Of a stretch of 64,000 bases of DNA, positions 43,690-53,051 are shown piece by piece. The notes below the pieces were generated by a model that saw only the letters and a list, made by a program, of their open reading frames with translations, was not told where the DNA came from and made no database searches. The DNA comes from Nitrospina sp052156635 (GTDB lineage: Bacteria; Nitrospinota; Nitrospinia; Nitrospinales; Nitrospinaceae). Position 1 is the stretch's first letter; every line of letters starts with the position of its first letter. The stretch is from assembly GCF_052156635.1 (NCBI RefSeq), contig NZ_JBQKUO010000005.1, forward strand, positions 85,510-149,509, written 5' to 3'. The translations under genes and the position numbers were made by a program.

Positions 43690-45092
43690 AACCGGTAAGT
43701 GAGCAGACCGCTCCAATACACGATATCGTTCGCGGGTGCCGTCTGCTCGATGAACGATCCCGCCTCGAAATGGTTGTAGATGGCGCGGATGTCGAGATGC
43801 CGGTCGAACGTGTACTTGATCTCCACTTCCTGTTGCGTGCCGACGTAGCGCGCGTTGCTCAATTGCCCCGTCCTCAATATTCCGTTGCCGATGGAATACA
43901 CGCCGTCGTTCAGGGACTCGCGCCAGACAAACATTGTGCTCGCCGTCGCCGACCAGTGGCGGTCCAGCTTGAAACTGACACGGGGTTGAAGCTGGTAGGT
44001 GTTGATGAGCCCCACCGGTGCGCTCTGGCTGATGTGCTTGCCTTTCGGGAACATCGGGTTGAAGGAGTTGAGGTCCCCGTCGGCGGCGTTGTTGTCGCCG
44101 CTGTACACGTCCGCCCGCACGCTCAACCTCGCAGACGGCTCGTTCGCAAAAAGCACGGTGTACCCCGTGTCGGAAGCCGCCGCCCATGCACTGATCGTTG
44201 AGTCGCCGAACGTGCCGAACTGGTACACAAACTCGAAATCGAAATCGAGCGCGCCCTCCTTTCCCCAAATCCGCGTGCCGAGGGTGTGACGGATTTCGTT
44301 GGCGATGCCCTGATCGAACGCGTGCGCTTCGTGGTTAAGTCCGACGTAATACAGATCGACATTCACCGGAAACCGCCAACCGGTTTTGTGAACGCCGTAG
44401 AGTCCCCACCAGCTTTGCTCGTTACCTGAGTTGTTGTCGAAGAAATCACGTGAAATCTGAACCGGCCGCGCGATGAATCCAGTGACGGTGGTCTTCTCAT
44501 CCTGCCACGTCAGCATGGCGGCGTCGTGGCTGAGACGCAGGTTCGGACGTTCGCGGTAATTGAAAAACCGTCGTGCGCCGAAAATGATCTCCTGCCGGCC
44601 GAGCCGCAGGGTGAAATTCGACGCACCCGAGCCTGGAAGTTTGAAGTCGGCGAACAGCTGGTTGATGTCCATCCGGTCTTCATCGACACCGCGGGGTCCG
44701 CCTGTACGGCCCGACTCTGTGCCTGTCTGCAACTGGAAAAACAGGCGGAAGCGGTCCTTCGCGTGGAAGTCCGCGTGCAGCAGGTATCGTTGCAGGTACC
44801 AGCCGTTTTCATCCTGGGAGCCCGCCCCCCAGTTTTCGTTGTCGATGTATTCGAAGTGCTGGCGGGTTTCACCGCCCAGGGAAAAATAGAAGTCTCCCTG
44901 CCTGTCTATAGGGATGAACTTCAGGGAATCCAGGTAATCGGTCCGCCGGGAGGCGTCCCGCAGAAAAGAGTAATCTTCTTTGTACCGGGATTGATTAAAA
45001 GGAGGCCGGTCGGCTTCTTTTGCCGCCAGGGCCGGGGTTACGCAGAGTGTCAGGGTGGCAACCACCCACCAGATCCAAGTTGACTGTCGCAT
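43686..45092 (-). CDS. Alginate-export-type outer-membrane porin
   Basis: 468 residues with a signal peptide ending ALA. The mature part is a long beta-barrel with patterns of the AlgE/alginate_exp family: FYFSLGGETRQHFEYIDNENWG, RYLLHADFHAKDRFRLFFQLQ, LRLGRQEIIFGARRFFNYRERPN, and a C-terminal aromatic LLTYRF. In non-alginate makers such proteins are general porins. It follows gdhA by 23 bases. Confidence 0.85.
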   Translation of the reverse strand: MRQSTWIWWVVATLTLCVTPALAAKEADRPPFNQSRYKEDYSFLRDASRRTDYLDSLKFIPIDRQGDFYFSLGGETRQHFEYIDNENWGAGSQDENGWYLQRYLLHADFHAKDRFRLFFQLQTGTESGRTGGPRGVDEDRMDINQLFADFKLPGSGASNFTLRLGRQEIIFGARRFFNYRERPNLRLSHDAAMLTWQDEKTTVTGFIARPVQISRDFFDNNSGNEQSWWGLYGVHKTGWRFPVNVDLYYVGLNHEAHAFDQGIANEIRHTLGTRIWGKEGALDFDFEFVYQFGTFGDSTISAWAAASDTGYTVLFANEPSARLSVRADVYSGDNNAADGDLNSFNPMFPKGKHISQSAPVGLINTYQLQPRVSFKLDRHWSATASTMFVWRESLNDGVYSIGNGILRTGQLSNARYVGTQQEVEIKYTFDRHLDIRAIYNHFEAGSFIEQTAPANDIVYWSGLLTYRF

Positions 45093-45115
45093 AGCTCTTC
45101 ATTTTATATTTCATG

Positions 45116-46450
45116 TTAGAGAACTCCATAAGCCATCATCGCGTCAGCCACTTTTTTGAATCCCGCCAGATTGGCGCCTTTCGCATAGTCGATGTAGCCG
45201 CCATCAACAACGCCATAATCGATGCACTGTTGATGGATATCCGCCATGATCCCCTTCAATAGCAGATCCACATCCTCCCCGGACCAGGCCATGTAAGTGG
45301 TGTTCTGCGTCATCTCCAATCCGGAAACCGCAACTCCACCTGCATTCGAAGCCTTGCCGGGAGCGTATAATATGCGCTCCTCCTGAAACACACGGATTGC
45401 CTCAGGTGTGCACGGCATATTGGCACCCTCTGCAACGGCAATGCAACCGTTTTTTAACAATTCCTTCGCGTCGTCCTGAAACAATTCGTTTTCTGTTGCA
45501 CACGGAAAGGCCAGATCACACTTCACACCCCATGGCTTTTTGCCTTCATGATATTCGCAATCGAATTTATCCGAATACTCCGCAATGCGCCCTTTTTTAA
45601 ACAGTTTCAGGTCTTTGATGAACTCCAGTTTTTCTTCATTCAATCCGTCTTTGTCGTATATCGTGCCGGAAGAATCCGACAACGTCACCACCTTCGCACC
45701 CAGGTCCATCAGTTTCTCGGCAGTGAACACCGCCACGTTGCCCGAACCGGACACGGCGCAGGTTTTGCCTTTGATGGAATCGCCCCTATGTTTCAGCATG
45801 CTTTCCATGAAGTAGGCGCACCCGTAACCCGTGGCTTCCTTACGGATGTGGCTGCCGCCGAATTCCAGTCCCTTGCCGGTGAGCGCGCCGGTGAATTCGT
45901 TGCGCAGACGTTTCCACTGCCCGAACAGGAAACTGATCTCCCGGGTGCCGACTCCGATGTCGCCCGCGGGGATGTCGATGTTGTTGCCGATGTGCTTGCA
46001 CAGCTCGGTCATGAAGGCCTGGCAGAACCGCATGATCTCGCGTTCGGATTTTCCCTTGGGATCGAAATTGGAACCGCCCTTCGCCGACCCCATCGGCAGG
46101 GTGGTGAGGCTGTTTTTGAATGTCTGCTCGAAGGCGAGGAACTTGAGCACACTCAGGTTCACCGAGGGATGAAACCGCAGGCCGCCCTTGTACGGGCCGA
46201 TGGCGTTGCTGTGTTGCACACGGTAACCGCGGTTCACGCGGTATTTGCCCCGGTCATCCTCCCAGCAGACGCGGAAGATGATGATGCGGTCCGGTTCCGA
46301 CAGCCGTTCGAGGATACGGGCCTTGATGTATTTCGGATGCTCGTTGATGTAGGGGATGACCGAGACAGCGACTTCCTGCACCGCCTGGTAGAACTCCGGC
46401 TCGCCGGGGTTGCGTTTGACGAACCCTTCCATGAACTTGTCCAATTCCAT
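45116..46450 (-). CDS. gdhA: NADP-type glutamate dehydrogenase
   Basis: Hexameric GDH of the 50-kDa class, 444 residues, aminating 2-oxoglutarate. Motifs: GPYKGGLRFHPSVNLSVLKF, LPMGSAKGGSNFDPKGKS (catalytic Lys), PAGDIGVGTREI and the nucleotide-binding CAVSGSGNVAVFTAEKL. This gives an ammonium assimilation route besides any GS/GOGAT. A hairpin GCGTGG-TCT-CCACGC lies just upstream. Confidence 0.95.
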   Translation of the reverse strand: MELDKFMEGFVKRNPGEPEFYQAVQEVAVSVIPYINEHPKYIKARILERLSEPDRIIIFRVCWEDDRGKYRVNRGYRVQHSNAIGPYKGGLRFHPSVNLSVLKFLAFEQTFKNSLTTLPMGSAKGGSNFDPKGKSEREIMRFCQAFMTELCKHIGNNIDIPAGDIGVGTREISFLFGQWKRLRNEFTGALTGKGLEFGGSHIRKEATGYGCAYFMESMLKHRGDSIKGKTCAVSGSGNVAVFTAEKLMDLGAKVVTLSDSSGTIYDKDGLNEEKLEFIKDLKLFKKGRIAEYSDKFDCEYHEGKKPWGVKCDLAFPCATENELFQDDAKELLKNGCIAVAEGANMPCTPEAIRVFQEERILYAPGKASNAGGVAVSGLEMTQNTTYMAWSGEDVDLLLKGIMADIHQQCIDYGVVDGGYIDYAKGANLAGFKKVADAMMAYGVL

Positions 46451-46522
46451 AAATCACTTTCCGCGTGGAGACCACGCTTTCTTTATGTATCAGTTTCCTC
46501 TCCAACCCCGCGGTTGAGGCGA

Positions 46523-46732
46523 TCAATTGTTCTGCGCTTCATCAGGCCGAACGGTCATGTCGCCAAGTTTGAGGAAGATGCCCTCCTCCCCCCGCTCTTG
46601 AACCTGGATTCCTTTATGATGGCGAGCCTCGAACATGGTTTCAAACGCAGTGGAATCCAGGCGGTACTCCCCACCCTGCTTATCAATGATCACCATCAGT
46701 GCTACCAGAAGTTTTTCGATTTGTTCATCCAT
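46523..46732 (-). CDS. Small hypothetical protein (69 residues)
   Basis: Start ATG 46732, five bases after GAGG and nine bases after the stop of the HExxH membrane gene. The product (MDEQIEKLLVALMVIIDKQ, then TMFEARHHKGIQVQERGEEGIFLKLGD) is soluble and acidic, without a recognised domain. It is the fourth gene of the HK-RR-membrane-protein series. Confidence 0.6.
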   Translation of the reverse strand: MDEQIEKLLVALMVIIDKQGGEYRLDSTAFETMFEARHHKGIQVQERGEEGIFLKLGDMTVRPDEAQNN

Positions 46733-46739
46733 GCTTGCC

Positions 46740-47351
46740 TCACGCGTAGGGTTTGCGATCACTGGTGAGCCAGCGCCAGCCCAGCCAGATCCAGGTCCAG
46801 ATCATGCCGATCCACCCAAGCGTTCGGGTGATGGCGGCGATTTTCGTGTCCTGCATGATCAGGCCCCATTGAAAAAACAGATTGCGCCAGTCGTGCGCCT
46901 CCGCCCCCAGCCCTCCAATCAGGGGCAGGCGCAGCGCCCGGGCGTCCGCCATGTACACGGCGATGTCCAGAAAGTTCTCGAAAAACCAGAACCCGCCGAC
47001 GGCGAATCCAACCGTATCGCGTTGCCGCCAGAAGGCGACGGTCACGACCAGCGGGATCAACAACTGGCCCAGTGTGCCGCCCAGGATCCCGATGGTCTCG
47101 CCGAAAATCCCAAATGCAGGGTGACCGAATTCGTGAAACACCAGATTGACCTGGTGAAGGAAGCGTAGTGCCGCACGGTCCATCATCCCCGGGTCCACCG
47201 CCATCAGGTAAAGAAGGTAAGCGAACGCAACCGATGTACAGCCAAGCGCCAGCCCGGAGACCGGTTTCCATGGCTCGGAGGCGGGGCTCCAGATGCGGTC
47301 CCACAAACCGGGTTCGGGTTCCTCATCCATGCAGAATTTGTCATTTCGCAT
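46740..47351 (-). CDS. Membrane protein with HExxH motif (putative metalloprotease-like)
   Basis: 203 residues with four to five hydrophobic segments. VNLVFHEFGHPAFGIFGE contains HEFGH, a zinc-metalloprotease-type HExxH placed next to a membrane helix, and a second His lies in AEAHDWRNL. That layout recalls site-2-type or other intramembrane peptidases but no family was recognised. The start overlaps the response-regulator stop (ATG 47351; ATG 47330 is an alternative; neither has a clear ribosome-binding site). Coupling to the two-component pair suggests a signalling link. Confidence 0.65.
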   Translation of the reverse strand: MRNDKFCMDEEPEPGLWDRIWSPASEPWKPVSGLALGCTSVAFAYLLYLMAVDPGMMDRAALRFLHQVNLVFHEFGHPAFGIFGETIGILGGTLGQLLIPLVVTVAFWRQRDTVGFAVGGFWFFENFLDIAVYMADARALRLPLIGGLGAEAHDWRNLFFQWGLIMQDTKIAAITRTLGWIGMIWTWIWLGWRWLTSDRKPYA

Positions 47352-48042
47352 CAAACTGGTAGCCCTTTTCACGCACGGTTTGGATAAAGCAGGGTTTCTG
47401 CGGCTTTTTCTCAAAATGCTTGCGCAAACGCGCGATAAAATTATCCACCGTGCGCGTCTCCGTGTCCGGCGCGTAACCCCAGACCTTCTCCAGCAACTCT
47501 TCACGGGACACCGGCTGCCCCTCGTTGGCGATCAACAGGTTCATGATCATGATTTCCTTCGACGTCAGATAGAAGTCACCATTCTGGCCGCGTGCCTTGC
47601 CCGTTTTGAAATCAATCCACATGTCGTCGAAACGGTACACATCTTCACTTTGCGAAACCTGCTGGTACCATTGCTTGCGCCGGAGGATTCCCTTCACACG
47701 CAACAGCAGTTCCGGCAGGTGAAACGGCTTGGTGAGGTAATCATCGGCACCCGCTTCCAATCCTTCGGTGCGGTCGTCGTCGGTTGATTTTGCAGTCAGC
47801 ATGAGAATGGGGAAACGGTAATCGGTTTCCCTGATCTTGCGGGCGACTTCCAGCCCTCCCAAACCGGGCAGCATGAGGTCGAGGATCATCATTTCGTAGA
47901 AACCTTCCTCGTATTCCCTGAGAGCCGATTCTCCATCTTCGACAATCGTCACCCGGTAGCCTTCCTTTTCCAGGTTGAACGCCAAACCTTTCGCCAGGTG
48001 TTTTTCATCCTCGACCAGCAGTAATTTCTTTCCATTTGTCAT
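47341..48042 (-). CDS. OmpR/PhoB-type response regulator
   Basis: 233 residues from ATG 48042 (GAAGAG eight bases upstream). Receiver domain: LLLVEDE, phospho-acceptor Asp55 in MMILDLMLPG, LTAKS and LTKPF. The DNA-binding winged helix ends VWGYAPDTETRTVDNFIARLRKHF and IQTVREKGYQF. It follows the kinase stop by 13 bases. Confidence 0.92.
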   Translation of the reverse strand: MTNGKKLLLVEDEKHLAKGLAFNLEKEGYRVTIVEDGESALREYEEGFYEMMILDLMLPGLGGLEVARKIRETDYRFPILMLTAKSTDDDRTEGLEAGADDYLTKPFHLPELLLRVKGILRRKQWYQQVSQSEDVYRFDDMWIDFKTGKARGQNGDFYLTSKEIMIMNLLIANEGQPVSREELLEKVWGYAPDTETRTVDNFIARLRKHFEKKPQKPCFIQTVREKGYQFDAK

Positions 48043-48055
48043 AATAAAACTCTTC

Positions 48056-49069
48056 TTACGAATGATTGCCGGAACCGGGGGGTTTCCCATTTGCGGGCAA
48101 CAGCACAGTGAACACACACCCCTTGTCCCGCCCTTCACTTTTCACTTCGATGTGTCCCTTGTGGTTTTTCACGATTTCATTGCAAATGTACAACCCGAGC
48201 CCGGCCCCCTCGATGTTCTGGGTTTGGGGATTGCGCACCCGGTAAAATTTCTTGAATACTTTTTTGCGGTCCTTTTCATCCATACCGATTCCCTGGTCGA
48301 TGAAATCAATCTGGTAATACTTGCCCTCCAATCCCATTCGTATTTTGAACTGCTTGCCCGAGGAGGAATAACGAAGTGCGTTGCCGATGAGGTTATTGAA
48401 CACCATCCGCATCGCCCGTTTGTCCAGGTTCAACGTCGGCGCTTCTTCAATCTCCAAATGCGCAGCGCAGTTTTTTTCCTCGAACTGACGCCGGTGGCTC
48501 TGCACCAGTTCCTCGAGAAAGGGCTTCATCTCCACCGGCTTCAACTGCAACTGCATGTTTTTGGATTCCGGACTGCTGGCTTCGAGAATGTTTTCAATCA
48601 ATGCCGACAAGCGTTCGGTGTCGGAGAGCATCGTTTCCACAAAATCGCGGGCCTCCTCCGGCGACAGCTTCTGGTATTTCATCGTCTCCAGGTAAAGCTG
48701 GATCGACGCAAGCGGCGATTTCAGTTCATGGGACACGCTGGAGATGAAGTCGCTTTGCATTTGGTTCAGGCGGGCCTGTTTGTTGTAATAGACGAACATG
48801 ATCATCACCCCGCCCAGGATGAACAGCATCAGCACGCATCCCTCAATCAGGATGACCCAGTTGAGATCAGGCGAAAACAACTCCGGCCGAAGACGCTGGG
48901 CGAACTCCTGAAAATCCTGGCGGTTCTTCAGGTACCAGTTGATCCAGATCGCCATCAGGAACACCCAGGCGATCTGCACCCCGATGAACACCATGATGGG
49001 GTGGAACAGCGTCCTCAATTTGCTCATGATGGCCAAACAAAATCTCCAGAATTGGGGGGCAAAACCCAT
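48056..49069 (-). CDS. Membrane sensor histidine kinase
   Basis: 337 residues. Two transmembrane helices (about 23-43 and 71-94) enclose a short extracytoplasmic loop of about 27 residues, so the sensor part is small. The H box is SSVSHELKSPLASIQ (His114), the N box FNNLIGNALRYSS, G1 DQGIGM and G2 GAGLGLYICNEIV. ATG 49027 (MSKLRT) is an alternative start. First gene of the kinase-regulator-HExxH series. Confidence 0.9.
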   Translation of the reverse strand: MGFAPQFWRFCLAIMSKLRTLFHPIMVFIGVQIAWVFLMAIWINWYLKNRQDFQEFAQRLRPELFSPDLNWVILIEGCVLMLFILGGVMIMFVYYNKQARLNQMQSDFISSVSHELKSPLASIQLYLETMKYQKLSPEEARDFVETMLSDTERLSALIENILEASSPESKNMQLQLKPVEMKPFLEELVQSHRRQFEEKNCAAHLEIEEAPTLNLDKRAMRMVFNNLIGNALRYSSSGKQFKIRMGLEGKYYQIDFIDQGIGMDEKDRKKVFKKFYRVRNPQTQNIEGAGLGLYICNEIVKNHKGHIEVKSEGRDKGCVFTVLLPANGKPPGSGNHS

Positions 49070-49248
49070 GTCAGAATTTCACCCAAACAGGGTGTGCAAG
49101 TCCTTCAAATTGCGTCTCTTTCAAATGTTACAAAGCTTTTACATCCAATGAAACCAATCAAATGTATCTTGTATGGGAGTACAGAAGTGCTTTCCATTAA
49201 TTCAATTTCATTTTCATTCTAACGCATTCTCAGGTGGAGAGGAAATCC

Positions 49249-50139
49249 ATGGGCGAAATTAGAGAATTCAATCCCAAATACCGGTTCAGCATGGCCAACG
49301 TTTATTATTTCGGCTTCCTGCACGCCATGGCGTTGCTGGCCGTTTTTCCCTTCGCCTTTTCGTGGAGCGCTGTGGCGGTGATGCTGGTGCTCAACTGGAT
49401 GACGGCGTCTCTCGGCATCTGCCTCGGGTTTCACCGCTACCTGACCCACCGCAGTTTTGAAATGCCCAAATGGCTGGCCTACTTCTTCGTATTCGTCGGT
49501 ACCCTGGCCTGCCAAAACGGCCCGATCAAATGGGTCGGCCAGCACCGAATGCACCACGCCAACTCCGACACCGACGGCGATCCGCACAGCGCGGCGCGGG
49601 GCTTCTGGTGGTCCCATATGGCCTGGATGTTTTATGTGCATTCGGACTTTGACGACAAGCAGAAACTTCTGGACTACACTAAGGACTTCAACGGCGACCG
49701 GTTTTACCAGTTCCTGGACAACCACTTCATCAAGATCCAGATCGCGTTCGGTTGCCTGCTGTACGCCATCGGCGGCCTGCCCTGGGTGATTTGGGGCATC
49801 TTCGTCCGCGTGGTTCTGGTTTACCATCAAACCTGGCTGGTGAACAGCGCCTCACACATGTTTGGCTACAAGAATTTCAAATTGCAGAAAGACCTGTCCA
49901 CCAACTGCTGGTGGGTGGGCATGCTCGCTTTCGGTGAAGGCTGGCACAACAACCATCACGCTTTCCCCAGCTCCGCACGGCACGGCCTGCACGCATGGGA
50001 AATCGACCCGACGTGGATGGTCATCAGCCTGCTTCGGAAACTGGGCCTCGCCACCAACCTGAAGGTGGTTCAGCTTCAGCCGAAGGAGTCGGAAGCCGAC
50101 GAATACTATCAGGGCGAAATGGTCAAGCAGGCGGCGTAA
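49249..50139 (+). CDS. Membrane fatty acid (acyl-CoA type) desaturase
   Basis: 296 residues, delta-9-type membrane di-iron desaturase. Three histidine boxes: HRYLTH (62-67), HRMHH (99-103) and GEGWHNNHHAFP near 225-240. Four hydrophobic segments. It introduces a double bond into saturated acyl chains, adjusting membrane fluidity. GGAGAGGA lies six bases before ATG 49249. Confidence 0.93.
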   Translation: MGEIREFNPKYRFSMANVYYFGFLHAMALLAVFPFAFSWSAVAVMLVLNWMTASLGICLGFHRYLTHRSFEMPKWLAYFFVFVGTLACQNGPIKWVGQHRMHHANSDTDGDPHSAARGFWWSHMAWMFYVHSDFDDKQKLLDYTKDFNGDRFYQFLDNHFIKIQIAFGCLLYAIGGLPWVIWGIFVRVVLVYHQTWLVNSASHMFGYKNFKLQKDLSTNCWWVGMLAFGEGWHNNHHAFPSSARHGLHAWEIDPTWMVISLLRKLGLATNLKVVQLQPKESEADEYYQGEMVKQAA

Positions 50140-50164
50140 CGCCGCCTGCGGGCCAGGCCCGATT

Positions 50165-50842
50165 TCACCCCCGCACCTCCCTCACTCCTTCAATCCTGGA
50201 AATACCGATCACCGCCGCTTCGCGGTCGGCGCCCTTCCTGAACGACAGCCGGTAGTCGATCTCCGCTTCATTCTGGTCATTATCCAGTTTGAAATGAATG
50301 TCTTCCACGGAAAAACCATGGCGTCGGAAGACCTCCGTGCATTTCTGACGTACATTTTCGTATTGCGTCAGGCTGGTTTGCACCACCATTGCCTTGTATT
50401 GATCGACCGGCATCCAGTCCCCCACAAAGCGGAAAAAGAACAACATGATGAAAACGAACAGGGTTCCCCAAAGCGCCAGCGGATAGATTCCCTTGCCGAT
50501 CACGATACCGAGTCCGGCGACGAACCACACGCACCCGGCGGTGGTGAGCCCGCGGACCATGTCCGATTCCCGCAAGATGGCTCCGCCTCCCAGAAAACCG
50601 ATGCCGGTTATGATGCCCGCCGACATCCGGTTGACATCCAGAATGTTACCCGACTCCATATTTTGTGAATAATACTCGGTGCCGAGGATCATCATCGCCG
50701 CGCCGAGGCACACCACGATGTGCGTGCGGAACCCTGCGGGACGGCCGTGAATTTCCCGTTCTATGCCCACCACACCGCCCAGAACAATTGCCAGCAGCAA
50801 CCGCAACAGGACTTCTCCGTCTATCCACCACTCGATGTCCAT
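50165..50842 (-). CDS. MgtC/SapB family membrane protein
   Basis: 225 residues. Five N-terminal helices with RLLLAIVLGGVVGIEREIHGRPAGFRTHIVVCLGAA and AGIITGIGFLGGGAILRE, the MgtC signature. A C-terminal cytoplasmic ACT-like domain (VQTSLTQYENVRQKCTEVFRRHGF) completes it. AGGAGG ten bases upstream favours ATG 50842 over the in-frame ATG 50851. Confidence 0.92.
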   Translation of the reverse strand: MDIEWWIDGEVLLRLLLAIVLGGVVGIEREIHGRPAGFRTHIVVCLGAAMMILGTEYYSQNMESGNILDVNRMSAGIITGIGFLGGGAILRESDMVRGLTTAGCVWFVAGLGIVIGKGIYPLALWGTLFVFIMLFFFRFVGDWMPVDQYKAMVVQTSLTQYENVRQKCTEVFRRHGFSVEDIHFKLDNDQNEAEIDYRLSFRKGADREAAVIGISRIEGVREVRG

Positions 50843-50870
50843 AAGCCGCATGCCTCCTGAAGCTCAGCGT

Positions 50871-51668
50871 TCATTCATCCCACTCAAACTCAACGTGGTA
50901 TCCGGCGTATTTGCGCAGATTGATCACCCGGCTGTCAAAAATAAGGTACTGCCCCTTGATCCCGGTCAACCGTCCGGACAACGTGTTTTCCTTGTCCAGG
51001 TTGTGGCTCACGATTTTAGCGGGAACTTCCAGAACCGGATAGGTGAGCGACTGCACCGGTTCGCTGTCCAGGAAAAAAGAACGAAGATCCTCTGGAAACC
51101 AGTCGTACACCTGGCCGCGCATGATTTCCAGGTCCGCCTCATCCACCTCCCCTTTCAGCATGCGCCGCCAGTTGGTTTTGTCCGACATGTTTTTTGCAAG
51201 CGCCACCTCGATCTGTCCCGCCAGTTTCCGTTCCGGGGTGCGGGCGATCACCAGCCCATTCACCGCCCCTTGGTCGATCCAGCGGGACGGAATGTTCCAG
51301 TGCCGTGTCACACCCACTTTGACGGACGAGGTCAGCGACAGGTACACGAAATGGTCCACCTTGCAGTGCGTTTCGTAAAACTCGCGATCCCGTTCGTTCC
51401 CCTTTTCGTGCTCGCATCGTTCCGGCCGCACGGAGCACATGGCGTTTTCCGGCAGGTCGCGGGCACAGGGAAAGCAGTAACCTTCATCATAGGTTTTCTT
51501 GATAACCCGGCCGCACTCGACGCATGTGATGCGCCCACTGAACCTGAGGGTCAGCTTCCGGTCGAGTGCGGAATTGATGGCGACGGGGCTTTCATCCAGA
51601 TCGAGAAAATACTGGATGGGATCGCCCGCTTCATGACGCATTTTGCGAAGTTGTCCGGAAACTTTCAT
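50871..51668 (-). CDS. DUF2797 family protein
   Basis: 265 residues. Four cysteines in two pairs, CVECG and CFPCA (then CSVRPERCEHE), make a zinc-ribbon-like module near residues 49-85. HFVYLSLTSSVKVGVTRHWNIPSRWIDQGA is the characteristic core of DUF2797, related to GIY-YIG-like folds. Function unknown. Confidence 0.85.
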   Translation of the reverse strand: MKVSGQLRKMRHEAGDPIQYFLDLDESPVAINSALDRKLTLRFSGRITCVECGRVIKKTYDEGYCFPCARDLPENAMCSVRPERCEHEKGNERDREFYETHCKVDHFVYLSLTSSVKVGVTRHWNIPSRWIDQGAVNGLVIARTPERKLAGQIEVALAKNMSDKTNWRRMLKGEVDEADLEIMRGQVYDWFPEDLRSFFLDSEPVQSLTYPVLEVPAKIVSHNLDKENTLSGRLTGIKGQYLIFDSRVINLRKYAGYHVEFEWDE

Positions 51669-51757
51669 GAAAATTCCTGTTTGAGATGAAGACGGGGTTT
51701 CTCCCCATACTTAAATTATAGACGATTTGAAAGAACGGCGCAGGGAGGGAGGAGGGC

Positions 51758-53008
51758 TCAGCCCAGAAACATCGTGAGGATTTCGTAGAGCATCATCGCC
51801 AGCACCGCCGTGAAGGGAACGGTGGCAAACCAGGAAACGACGATCTGCTTTACAATATTGAGGTTCAAACTGGCCAGGCCCCGCGCCAGCCCGACGCCGA
51901 TCACCGAACCCACCAGGGTGTGCGTGGTGGAAATGGGGAGCCCCATCTTGGAACAGACCAGCACCACGGTGGCCGCGCCAAACTCAGCGGAAAATCCGCG
52001 GGACGGAGTGATTTCCGTAATGCGTTTGCCCACGGTTTCCATCACCCGCGCTCCCCAGATCAGCAGCCCAAAAACGATACCCGTCCCTCCCATCGCCAGA
52101 ATCCATATGGGCATCTCCACCTTCATTTGGATTTCCCCGTCATTCAAAATGGACACCACCGCGGCGAGCGGTCCCACGGCATTGGCCACGTCGTTCGCGC
52201 CATGGGCGAAGGCCACGTAGAAGGCCGTGATGATCTGCAAAAATTTGAAAATGTGTTCCGTGGTCTGGAACTGGCGGTTGATGTCATCGGCAGGAGGCAC
52301 CGCCACTTTCTCAACCAGTGATTTCGCGATCACGAAAGCAATCCCGCCCACGATCAGCGAAATGGTGAGGGCCCGGGTGAACCCCAGGTTGAGATGGAGG
52401 TTTTTGAGCCCTTTGTACACCATGGAGTTGGCGAGGATCACAAAAACCAGGAATACGAGAAAAGGGACAACGCGCTTGGCGGAAGCAACGGCATTGTGCT
52501 TGTCGAAAATCTTGACGGTGATGAACCGGAATATCAGGAAGGCCACAATGCCGCCCATTACGGGCGAGACGATCCAGCTCAGCACCACGGAGCCGACCTT
52601 GGCCCACTTGACCGCCACCATGCCCCGAGCCACGAGGCCGAACCCGACCACCGCACCGATGATCGAATGCGTGGTGGATACGGGCCATCCAAGATAACTT
52701 GCGACATGGAGCCAGATGGCCGCCGCCACCAGGGCCGCGATCATGCCCAGAACGAGGTCCATGGGCTCATCGGCAAACAGGGCGGGGTCCACCATCCCCT
52801 TGCGCACGGTGTCGGAGACGTGGCCGCCCACCAGCAGCGCCCCGGCGAATTCCGCGACGGCGGCGACCAGCACCGCCTGCCGGAACGTGAGCGAACGCGC
52901 GCCCACGCTGGTACCCATGGCATTGGCCACATCGTTTGCGCCGATGTTGCAGGCCATGTATACGCAGGCCAGGATGGCGAAGGCCAGTAAGAACGTGCCT
53001 AAATCCAA
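51758..53008 (-). CDS. pit: Inorganic phosphate transporter (PiT family)
   Basis: 416 residues, ten or so transmembrane helices. The two inverted signature repeats are visible as CNIGANDVANAMGTSVG and AHGANDVANAVGPLAAV. Low-affinity metal-phosphate symporter. It follows the DUF47 gene by 43 bases on the same strand, the usual Pit-accessory pairing. Confidence 0.95.
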   Translation of the reverse strand: MDLGTFLLAFAILACVYMACNIGANDVANAMGTSVGARSLTFRQAVLVAAVAEFAGALLVGGHVSDTVRKGMVDPALFADEPMDLVLGMIAALVAAAIWLHVASYLGWPVSTTHSIIGAVVGFGLVARGMVAVKWAKVGSVVLSWIVSPVMGGIVAFLIFRFITVKIFDKHNAVASAKRVVPFLVFLVFVILANSMVYKGLKNLHLNLGFTRALTISLIVGGIAFVIAKSLVEKVAVPPADDINRQFQTTEHIFKFLQIITAFYVAFAHGANDVANAVGPLAAVVSILNDGEIQMKVEMPIWILAMGGTGIVFGLLIWGARVMETVGKRITEITPSRGFSAEFGAATVVLVCSKMGLPISTTHTLVGSVIGVGLARGLASLNLNIVKQIVVSWFATVPFTAVLAMMLYEILTMFLG

Positions 53009-53051
53009 AAGGCTCTCTCTCCCCTATGGGTTTGGAATGAATCGGGCCAGG

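Noticed and set aside
45548..46768. A 406-residue plus-strand frame
   Set aside because: Antisense shadow of gdhA.
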